Positions 57,536 through 64,000 of a DNA stretch of 64,000 nucleotides are shown here, in pieces. The notes beneath the pieces are model-generated. The model saw only the letters and a list, made by a program, of their open reading frames with translations, searched no databases and was not told the DNA's origin. Both the position numbers and the translations under genes were made by a program. Every line of letters begins with the position of its first letter. Position 1 is the first letter of the stretch. This DNA is from Roseateles asaccharophilus. GTDB taxonomy: Bacteria; Pseudomonadota; Gammaproteobacteria; Burkholderiales; Burkholderiaceae_C. The stretch covers positions 140,000 to 203,999 of the forward strand of contig NZ_SNXE01000005.1 of the NCBI RefSeq assembly GCF_004362405.1, in the 5' to 3' direction.

Positions 57536-60500
57536 ATGATCAAGACCTGGATGTACAAGAGCCGGGGTCTGGCGGCAGCGCTGCTGGCCATGCTGCTGCC
57601 CGTCGTAGCCGCGGCGCAGTCCGGCGTTGCCGATCTGGCGGATCGCCCGCTGGCCTCGACCACCACCGGCGTGACCGTGCGCAGCAATCTGATGTTTGTG
57701 CTGGACGATTCGGGCTCCATGAACTGGAACTACATGCCCGACAACGCGCCGCGCAACGATGTGTGCTTCGGCTCGGCTGACAGTAATCTCATCTTTTTCA
57801 ACCCAGCAACCAAGTATCCACCGCCCCTGAACGCCAATGGCGCGTCCATGCTCAATTCGAGCTTTTCGGCCGCTTGGAATGACGGCTTTCGTGGCGACGC
57901 CAGTGGCGTAGTGAACTTGGGCAATAACAACCCTGAGACACCGTACATCTACGGTCCTCAGAAGAGCTACGACCGTACAGAGAGCCGTCGTGTCTGCGGC
58001 TCCAGAAATGATTGGGCTTGCTCACTGCCGTCGCCCAACCCCAGTTCCACGGACTCCTTCAACGGTACCGATACCCTTACCCGGACCGTGACCGTGAGCC
58101 GAGTTGCGGCTCCTGGCTTCTCGCGCTGCAGCAACACCTGGAATAGTTGTGCCTTGTTGACCGTGACCGAGGACATTGTCACTGCGGGGGCTGCGGGGCA
58201 GTTCCTCTGGGCTCAACGCAAAAGCGGCGCCTCGGCCACCAGCTGCAACGTGGCCGACTTTGATGTGGTTCGCGCTTCATCGAGTATCAGTGCCGAGCAA
58301 AAGACCAACTACGCCAACTGGTACTCCTACTACCGTACCCGCATGCTGGCCATGCGCACCGGGGCTGGCAGGGCTTTTGCCACGATCGACCCCGCACGTT
58401 TCCGTGTGGGCTTTTCCAAGATCAGCGAACATGCCAATGGAGGCGCGGACTCGACGGGTTTCCTCAATATCCGCGATTACGATGCGGACACCCAGAAGAC
58501 CGATTTCTTCAGTCGTCTGTACGGCACATCAGGCAATTTCAACACGCCCTTGCGACCTGCTCTCGCGCGTGCCGGGCGCTACTATGCCAACAAGCTCAGC
58601 GGTCAGCGCGATCCGGTGCAGTACTCCTGCCAGCGCAACTACACCATTCTGTCTACCGATGGTTATTGGAACCAGGACCAATCATTGCCGCTGAATCTGC
58701 TTGGCACTGCAGGCGTGGGTAATCCCGACGGCGGCTCCACCATTGATCCGCCCATGCGCGACTCGGCCAACAATGGAGCGGGGGTGTCTGAAACCTTGGC
58801 GGACGTAGCAATGTACTACTACGTTAATGATTTGCGGACCGAGGCATTGGGCAATTGCACCGGTGGTGACATCGTGTCCAAGGATGGCAAGACGGTTAGC
58901 CGAGAGAGTGATGTCTGTACCAACGGGCCAGCCGACACCCCGCCGGAACCGCAGCATATGGTGACGTTCACCCTGGGCCTAGGCATCAGCGGCACGCTGG
59001 CCTATGACAAGAACTACCTGACCCAAACTCAGGGCGACTTCTTCGACATTCGGCAGACGACCAAGCAGTGGCCAGACCCCATTACCAACACCGGGCCCGA
59101 ACGTATCGATGACCTCTGGCATGCGGCCGTGAATGGGCGCGGCATCTACTACAGCGCCAGCAATGCCGATGCCATGGCCGCGTCCCTCGTGGCGGCCCTG
59201 GAAGATATCGACAGCCGGGACGGCAGCGGCGGTGCCGCTGCGACGAGCACGCTCTCTTTGCAGACCAGCGACGACGCCAACTGGGCCTTCCTCCCGCTCT
59301 ACAAGACCAAGAGCTGGACCGGCGACGTTCAGGCTTACAAACTGCGAGGCGATACCGGACAGTTGATCAGCCCGAACAAGCCTGTTTGGTCCGCGGCTGA
59401 CCGGATCGCCTCACAGACCAGCCGGCGCATCCTGTTCAAGAATGGCAGCAGCCTGAGCGAGTTCACCTACAGCAATCTGCCCAGCTCCGCCAAGGCGCAC
59501 TTTGATGGGATGTGTGGCGTTGCCGGCAAGCTCAGCCAATGCGCTGAGATCACCGCCGGGGCAAGGGCCGCCATGACTGGCGCGGCACTGGTCAACTATC
59601 TGCGCGGCGACAAGAGCCTGGAAATGTCCGCCAGCAACGCAGATGCCCGTCTGTTCCGCAGCCGCGCGGGCCCCTTGGGTGACATCGTGGGCGGTGCGCC
59701 GGTGTATGTGGGCAAGCCGCCCATGAGCTATGGCGACGGGTACAAGGACTTCGCGAACGCCTCCCCCCCCCGCCAGGCTGTTCTTTATGTGGCCGCCAAC
59801 GACGGCATGTTGCATGCACTCAAGGTCAGTGATGACAACACCGGCGGTCAGGAGCTCTGGGCCTATGTGCCTACCGAGGTCATGAAGAATATGTACCTGC
59901 TGGCCGATAACGACTATGAGTCCCAGCATCGTTTCTTTGTGGACGGCTCTCCAGTGGTTGGCGATGTGCAGGATGGCACGAGCTGGCGCACCATTCTGGT
60001 CGGTGGTTTGGGTAAGGGAGGGCGTGCTTACTACGCGCTGGATGTGACTGACCCGCTGAATCCGCGCACGCTCTGGGAGTTCACCGACAGTGACCTGGGC
60101 TTCAGCTATGGCAACCCGGTAATCACCAAAAACAAGGCCGGTAAGTGGATCGTGGCCTTCACCTCGGGCTACAACAATGTGAGCCCGGGGTCCGGCAGGG
60201 GCTATCTGTATGTGTTGGATGCCATGACCGGCGTCGTCATTGACAAGATCGAAGCCAAGACCTCGGGTTCCACCTTTGTCGGGGATACATCGAGGCCGAG
60301 CAATCTGGGGCGGCTCAATGCCTGGGTTGATGACAGCAAGGCCAATGTGGCCCAGCGCTTCTACGCGGGCGATATGCTGGGCAACGTCTGGCGCTTTGAT
60401 TTTGATGGCAACTACGGTCCCGCCGGCAAGGAGGCCTTCTTGCTGGCCCAGGTGGGGAGCAATCAACCCATCACGACCAAGCCCGTGTTGAGCGAGGTGG

Positions 60501-61072
60501 TTGACGGCAACTACCGCTATCAGTTGGTGTCGGTGGCGACCGGCCGCTACCTGGGCTTCAGCGATGTCGTCAACAAGGATGTGCAATCGGTCTACACCTT
60601 CAAGGACACACTGGACAGCACCTCGTTGGGGGCTCTGCGCAGCAACAGCGGCATGGTCAAGCAGACCATGAACAGTAAGCGCGATGGACTGGACAATCCC
60701 AAAGCCGTGACCTGGAGCACTCAGAATGGCTGGTATGTGGACTTGGCGGCTGGGGAGCGTGTCAACGTTGACATGGCGCAGCAGCTGAACCAGCTGATCG
60801 TGGCCAGCAATATTCCCAACCCCACCGCCTGCAATCCTGGCGGTACAGGCTGGCTGTACTACCTTGACGTCGGCAGTGGCAAGCCTTTGCTGAGCTCCTA
60901 TGCCATCAGCACGCTGATTGCCGGTATTACCTCGGTTCAGACTTCCACGGGCAAGCTGGTGACCCTGGTGCAGGGGGTGGACGGCAAGAGCTCGGCCAAG
61001 GCCGGTGCTGAACCCAGCAATCTGCCCACCGGCACGCTGCGCCGCACCTCCTGGCGCGAGCTGGCGAACTGA
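57536..61072 (+). CDS. pilY1: type IV pilus tip adhesin PilY1
   Basis: Large pilus-tip and surface protein with roles in adhesion, pilus extension and surface sensing. The 1178-residue protein has a signal peptide ending VVAAAQ and a von Willebrand A-like region with the MIDAS motif DDSGSM (residues 57-62). The C-terminal beta-propeller of the PilC/PilY1 family (about 690-1120) has VLYVAANDGMLHALK, FFVDGSPVVGDV and VGGLGKGGRAYYALDVTDP. AGGAG lies before the ATG. A run of nine Cs at 59763-59771 encodes part of the propeller's first blade. The stop overlaps the TonB-like start by one base. Confidence 0.93.
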   Translation: MIKTWMYKSRGLAAALLAMLLPVVAAAQSGVADLADRPLASTTTGVTVRSNLMFVLDDSGSMNWNYMPDNAPRNDVCFGSADSNLIFFNPATKYPPPLNANGASMLNSSFSAAWNDGFRGDASGVVNLGNNNPETPYIYGPQKSYDRTESRRVCGSRNDWACSLPSPNPSSTDSFNGTDTLTRTVTVSRVAAPGFSRCSNTWNSCALLTVTEDIVTAGAAGQFLWAQRKSGASATSCNVADFDVVRASSSISAEQKTNYANWYSYYRTRMLAMRTGAGRAFATIDPARFRVGFSKISEHANGGADSTGFLNIRDYDADTQKTDFFSRLYGTSGNFNTPLRPALARAGRYYANKLSGQRDPVQYSCQRNYTILSTDGYWNQDQSLPLNLLGTAGVGNPDGGSTIDPPMRDSANNGAGVSETLADVAMYYYVNDLRTEALGNCTGGDIVSKDGKTVSRESDVCTNGPADTPPEPQHMVTFTLGLGISGTLAYDKNYLTQTQGDFFDIRQTTKQWPDPITNTGPERIDDLWHAAVNGRGIYYSASNADAMAASLVAALEDIDSRDGSGGAAATSTLSLQTSDDANWAFLPLYKTKSWTGDVQAYKLRGDTGQLISPNKPVWSAADRIASQTSRRILFKNGSSLSEFTYSNLPSSAKAHFDGMCGVAGKLSQCAEITAGARAAMTGAALVNYLRGDKSLEMSASNADARLFRSRAGPLGDIVGGAPVYVGKPPMSYGDGYKDFANASPPRQAVLYVAANDGMLHALKVSDDNTGGQELWAYVPTEVMKNMYLLADNDYESQHRFFVDGSPVVGDVQDGTSWRTILVGGLGKGGRAYYALDVTDPLNPRTLWEFTDSDLGFSYGNPVITKNKAGKWIVAFTSGYNNVSPGSGRGYLYVLDAMTGVVIDKIEAKTSGSTFVGDTSRPSNLGRLNAWVDDSKANVAQRFYAGDMLGNVWRFDFDGNYGPAGKEAFLLAQVGSNQPITTKPVLSEVVDGNYRYQLVSVATGRYLGFSDVVNKDVQSVYTFKDTLDSTSLGALRSNSGMVKQTMNSKRDGLDNPKAVTWSTQNGWYVDLAAGERVNVDMAQQLNQLIVASNIPNPTACNPGGTGWLYYLDVGSGKPLLSSYAISTLIAGITSVQTSTGKLVTLVQGVDGKSSAKAGAEPSNLPTGTLRRTSWRELAN
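59763..59771 (+). repeat. C9 homopolymer in pilY1
   Basis: Nine Cs span the Ser-Pro-Pro codons (about residues 743-745). A one-base slip would truncate the protein, removing about 430 residues including nearly the whole beta-propeller. The frame is intact here. Confidence 0.9.
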
Positions 61073-61737
61073 TGGCGGGGGCGGCCGCCCGGGCGGGCGG
61101 CGCCCGGCGGCGCAGGGGGCAGGCCTTGGCTGCTTCCGTGGTGGCAGCCGTGCTGCTCCACGGCGCCGTGCTCACACTGGCAGTGCTTGAGGCGCAAAGC
61201 GCCCCGGCTCGCTTGCAGCCCCAGGGGCTCAGCCAAGCCCAGACCTCGCTGCAGGTGCGTGCCGTGCCGGCGGCTGTGCTGTCCGCCCAGGGAGGCGAGG
61301 CCCCTGCGGGGCCGGCGCCCGGCCTGGTCTGGCCGGCGCGGGCGGCTTTGCCCGAGCCCGTCATGCCCTCGCCGCCACTGGCTCCCTGGACCGACCTGCC
61401 GGAGGCGCTGCTCACCCCCGAACCGATCTACCTGCCGCGGGACCTGCTCAGCGCGGGGCCCGCGCCGCAGGAGACGGTGCTTCTGGCTTGGCCGACGCAG
61501 TCATCCCTGCGTGGCAGTTTCCGCGGGGTGCTGCGCCTCTTCATTGACGATCAGGGCCAGGTCCGGCGTGTCGAGGCGGCCGATGCCGAGTTGCCCGAGC
61601 CCTTGTTCGAGGCGGCTCGCCAGGCCTTTATGGCGGTGCGCTTCAGTCCGGGGGAGCTGGACGGACGGGCCGTGCGCTCTCTCATCCGCGTGGAGGTCAG
61701 TTTTGAGAGCGAGCCTCTGCCGCTGGCGCATGAATAG
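61072..61737 (+). CDS. TonB C-terminal-like protein
   Basis: A 221-residue protein with a basic N-terminus, one membrane segment at about residues 19-41 and a Pro-rich periplasmic spacer. The C-terminal TonB/TolA-like domain (about 145-215) has GVLRLFIDDQGQVRRVEAAD and VRFSPGELDGRAVRSLIRVE. This is TonB architecture, though shorter than E. coli TonB, and no ExbB/ExbD genes are near. The ATG overlaps the pilY1 stop (TGATG), so translation is coupled. Its role, perhaps in envelope energy transfer or just periplasm-spanning, is not established. Confidence 0.75.
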   Translation: MAGAAARAGGARRRRGQALAASVVAAVLLHGAVLTLAVLEAQSAPARLQPQGLSQAQTSLQVRAVPAAVLSAQGGEAPAGPAPGLVWPARAALPEPVMPSPPLAPWTDLPEALLTPEPIYLPRDLLSAGPAPQETVLLAWPTQSSLRGSFRGVLRLFIDDQGQVRRVEAADAELPEPLFEAARQAFMAVRFSPGELDGRAVRSLIRVEVSFESEPLPLAHE

Positions 61738-61828
61738 GGCATGAAACCTAGGCGCGAACGTGCGCTTGGTGTTTCCCCTATGATGTCGTTTTCGTTTCAA
61801 GGGGCGCGGCCCTGCATCGCAACGGCTT

Positions 61829-62695
61829 ATGGCCCCACCGATAGTTTCTCCATCCTCCTTGCCCCCATCGTCGCCCAGGCCGCCGCTTGTGGAGTTGCGC
61901 GATGTCAGCTGCGGCTATGGTGAGCGTCTCATTCTCGAGGGCGTGAACCTGAGCGTGCCGCGTGGCAAGGTGCTGGCCCTGATCGGGACTTCGGGCGGTG
62001 GCAAGACCACGGTGCTGCGCCTGCTGGGGCGCCAGCTCAAGCCGGTGCGCGGTCAGGTGCTCTTCGATGGGCATGACCTGGCCACGCTGGATCAGACCGG
62101 GCTTTATGCGGTGCGCCGGCGCATGGGCATGTTGTTCCAGTTCGGCGCCTTGTTTACCGACCTCTCGGTGTTCGAGAACGTGGCCTTTCCGCTGCGCGAG
62201 CACACCAATCTGCCCGAGGCCATGATTCGCGATCTGGTGCTGATGAAGCTCAATGCAGTGGGCCTGCGTGGCGCGCGCGATCTCATGCCGTCCGAAGTCT
62301 CGGGCGGCATGGCACGGCGGGTGGCTCTGGCGCGTGCGATTGCGCTGGATCCGGATCTGGTGCTGTATGACGAGCCCTTCGCGGGCCTGGACCCGATCTC
62401 GCTGGGCGTGGCCGCTCGCCTGATTCGCGACCTCAACGATGCCCTGGGTCTGACCAGTATCGTGGTGTCGCATGACCTGCACGAGACCTTTGCCATCGCC
62501 GACCAGGTTGCCATGATTGCCAATGGGCGCGTCGTGGCCCAGGGCACGCCCGATGAGTTGCGCCACAGCGAGGATCCCCTGGTCCAGCAGTTCGTGGGGG
62601 CGCAGGCCGATGGTCCGGTGCGCTTTCACCAGGCCGCCTTGCCCGTGAATGAGGATTTTGGCGTGGGCGCCATGCCGAGCCGGGAGCTTGCATGA
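61829..62695 (+). CDS. mlaF: phospholipid ABC transporter ATP-binding protein MlaF
   Basis: ATPase of the Mla system that maintains outer-membrane lipid asymmetry. The 288-residue protein has Walker [13 protein letters not shown], the Q-loop [21 protein letters not shown] typical of MlaF, signature [14 protein letters not shown], Walker [15 protein letters not shown] and H-loop VVSHDLHE. The N-terminus is Pro/Ser-rich. It overlaps mlaE by 4 bp. A 91-bp gap separates it from the TonB-like gene, so it may have its own promoter. Confidence 0.95.
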   Translation: MAPPIVSPSSLPPSSPRPPLVELRDVSCGYGERLILEGVNLSVPRGKVLALIGTSGGGKTTVLRLLGRQLKPVRGQVLFDGHDLATLDQTGLYAVRRRMGMLFQFGALFTDLSVFENVAFPLREHTNLPEAMIRDLVLMKLNAVGLRGARDLMPSEVSGGMARRVALARAIALDPDLVLYDEPFAGLDPISLGVAARLIRDLNDALGLTSIVVSHDLHETFAIADQVAMIANGRVVAQGTPDELRHSEDPLVQQFVGAQADGPVRFHQAALPVNEDFGVGAMPSRELA

Positions 62696-63474
62696 GTGCC
62701 GCCTTTCTGGCTCGCGTGGGCCGTGCACTGCGTCTGGAACTGGCCGATATCGGCATGGGGGCGCGTCTCTTTGCCCAGATCCTGATGCGCAGCAGTCAAG
62801 TGCTGACGCGCTTCGCGCTGGTGCGCGAGCAGGTTTTCTTCCTGGGCAACCGCTCCCTGTCCATCATCGGGGTGTCGGGCCTGTTTGTGGGTTTTGTGCT
62901 GGCGCTTCAGGGCTACTACACCTTGCAGCGCTACGGTTCTGCCGAGGCCGTGGGTCTGCTGGTGGCCTTGAGCCTGGTGCGGGAGTTGGGGCCCGTGGTC
63001 ACGGCCCTGCTGTTTGCCGGTCGCGCCGGTACCTCCCTGACGGCCGAGATCGGCCTGATGAAGGCCGGCGAGCAGCTCACCGCCATGGAGATGATGGCGG
63101 TGGACCCCATTCGCCGCGTGCTCGCGCCGCGCTTCTGGGGCGGCGTGATCGCCATGCCTTTGCTGGCGGCCGTGTTCTCGGCCGTGGGTGTGATCGGTGG
63201 CTGGTTGGTGGGTGTGGTCCTGATCGGCATCGACTCCGGCGCTTTCTGGTCCCAGATGCAGGGCGGGGTGGACGTGTTTGCCGATGTGGGCAATGGCGTG
63301 ATCAAGAGCCTGGTGTTCGGTATCACGGTCAGTTTTGTGGCCCTCTTGCAGGGTTATGCCTGCAAGCCCACGCCCGAGGGCGTGTCGCAGGCCACCACGC
63401 GCACCGTGGTGCTGTCTTCTCTGGCGGTGCTGGGGCTGGACTTTGTCCTGACCGCCATGATGTTTTCGATTTGA
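62692..63474 (+). CDS. mlaE: phospholipid ABC transporter permease MlaE
   Basis: Inner-membrane permease of the Mla complex. The 260-residue protein has the family segments [35 protein letters not shown] and [22 protein letters not shown]. Four to five membrane helices follow the N-terminal amphipathic region. The start overlaps mlaF by ATGA. Confidence 0.95.
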   Translation: MSAAFLARVGRALRLELADIGMGARLFAQILMRSSQVLTRFALVREQVFFLGNRSLSIIGVSGLFVGFVLALQGYYTLQRYGSAEAVGLLVALSLVRELGPVVTALLFAGRAGTSLTAEIGLMKAGEQLTAMEMMAVDPIRRVLAPRFWGGVIAMPLLAAVFSAVGVIGGWLVGVVLIGIDSGAFWSQMQGGVDVFADVGNGVIKSLVFGITVSFVALLQGYACKPTPEGVSQATTRTVVLSSLAVLGLDFVLTAMMFSI

Positions 63475-63487
63475 GGGAGATGAGACG

Positions 63488-63964
63488 ATGCAATCTCGTC
63501 ACGATGCTTGGGTGGGTTTCTTCGTGCTCCTGGGTGGCGCGGCCCTGCTCTTTCTGGCGCTCAAGGCCGGCAATCTGCTGAGCCTGAATTTCGACGAGAC
63601 CTATCAGGTCACGGCGCGCTTTGACAATATCGGCGGTCTCAAGCCGCGTGCGGCGGTCAAGAGCGCCGGCGTGGTGATCGGTCGCGTCGAGTCCATCAGC
63701 TTTGACGACAAGACCTTCCAAGCCAAGGTCGTGCTGAACCTGCACAAGGACGTGGTCTTCCCCAAGGACAGCTCGGCCAAGATCCTGACCTCCGGTCTGC
63801 TGGGCGAGCAGTACATCGGCCTGGAGCCGGGCGCGGACGAGAAGAATCTGGCCGCGGGTGATCGCATCACGCAGACCCAGTCGGCGGTGGTGCTGGAGAA
63901 CCTGATCGGTCAGTTCATCAACAGCAAGGCTGCGGACATGGGCAGCACGGGAGAAAGTAAGTGA
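63488..63964 (+). CDS. mlaD: phospholipid transport substrate-binding MCE protein MlaD
   Basis: Inner-membrane-anchored MCE protein forming a hexameric ring that passes lipid between MlaE and MlaC. The 158-residue protein has a membrane anchor (about 8-30), then the MCE domain with ARFDNIGGLKPRAAVKSAG, VGRVESI-type strand and SSAKILTSGLLGEQYIGLEPG. AGGGAG precedes ATG 63488. Length is normal for Burkholderiales MlaD. Stop and next start overlap (GTGA). Confidence 0.94.
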   Translation: MQSRHDAWVGFFVLLGGAALLFLALKAGNLLSLNFDETYQVTARFDNIGGLKPRAAVKSAGVVIGRVESISFDDKTFQAKVVLNLHKDVVFPKDSSAKILTSGLLGEQYIGLEPGADEKNLAAGDRITQTQSAVVLENLIGQFINSKAADMGSTGESK

Positions 63965-64000
63965 GCGGCCTGGCCAGCGGCACGGTAGCGCGTGGCTTGG
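63961..64000 (+). CDS. mlaA: start of probable mlaA/vacJ lipoprotein gene (cut by window end)
   Basis: GTG 63961 overlaps the mlaD stop (GTGA) and opens a frame (V)SGLASGTVARGL that runs to the window edge. In Burkholderiales the gene after mlaD is usually the MlaA/VacJ lipoprotein. Only 13 codons are visible, so the product is inferred from order alone. Confidence 0.45.
   Translation, partial: MSGLASGTVARGL

Overview
The window is GC-rich chromosomal DNA from a betaproteobacterium of the order Burkholderiales. It most resembles the Rubrivivax-Leptothrix-Roseateles (Sphaerotilaceae) group. The evidence is the gene order rpsI-erpA-anmK-M23 peptidase-tyrS, the order pilMNOPQ-aroK-aroB-dgt-gltB-gltD-mlaFEDA, the Burkholderiales-type porins and the split gsp locus. 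This placement is inferred from gene content; no 16S rRNA or other marker is present. Nearly all of the window is coding. I see no tRNA, rRNA, CRISPR array, prophage or plasmid gene.

Layout. 0-5 kb: ribosomal protein S9, the Fe-S carrier ErpA, then anmK and an M23 murein peptidase on the minus strand, divergent from tyrS. 5-8.6 kb (minus): 6-phosphogluconate dehydrogenase, a cytosolic-type 5'-nucleotidase and a Lon-like AAA ATPase. 8.7-19.8 kb: a complete type II secretion core, gspGHIJKLMN-DEF on the minus strand, with gspC divergent from gspG. 19.8-24.1 kb: a divergent CobT-like enzyme, threonine deaminase ilvA with an orphan terminator in its leader, an OsmC-family protein and coq7. 24.1-28 kb: two porins and a DUF3047 lipoprotein. 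28.1-33.3 kb: a dipeptide-type ABC transporter with an M20 amidohydrolase inside the operon and no binding-protein gene. 33.3-36.3 kb: lptM, cyaY and the bifunctional penicillin-binding protein PBP1A.

36.6-53.9 kb is one long plus-strand stretch. It holds pilMNOPQ (type IV pilus alignment subcomplex and secretin), an Ig-like-domain lipoprotein, the shikimate genes aroK and aroB, dgt, a REP-associated tyrosine transposase element, and glutamate synthase gltB/gltD. 54-61.7 kb carries a minor-pilin and tip-adhesin cluster (pilE, fimT, pilV, pilW, pilX, pilY1) followed by a TonB-like gene. 61.8-64 kb starts the mla phospholipid-transport operon, cut off at the window end in a probable mlaA.

Taken together, the window is dominated by envelope functions: a type II secretion pseudopilus, a type IV pilus in two clusters, porins, peptidoglycan synthesis and turnover, and outer-membrane lipid asymmetry. 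The features most worth a second look are: the candidate small RNA or attenuator between osmC and ilvA; the CobT paralogue lacking the canonical glutamates; the Ig-domain lipoprotein coupled between pilQ and aroK; the C9 tract inside pilY1, a gene whose Neisseria homologue pilC phase-varies through a homopolymer; the TonB-like gene coupled to pilY1; and the transposase element bounded by REP-like inverted repeats.
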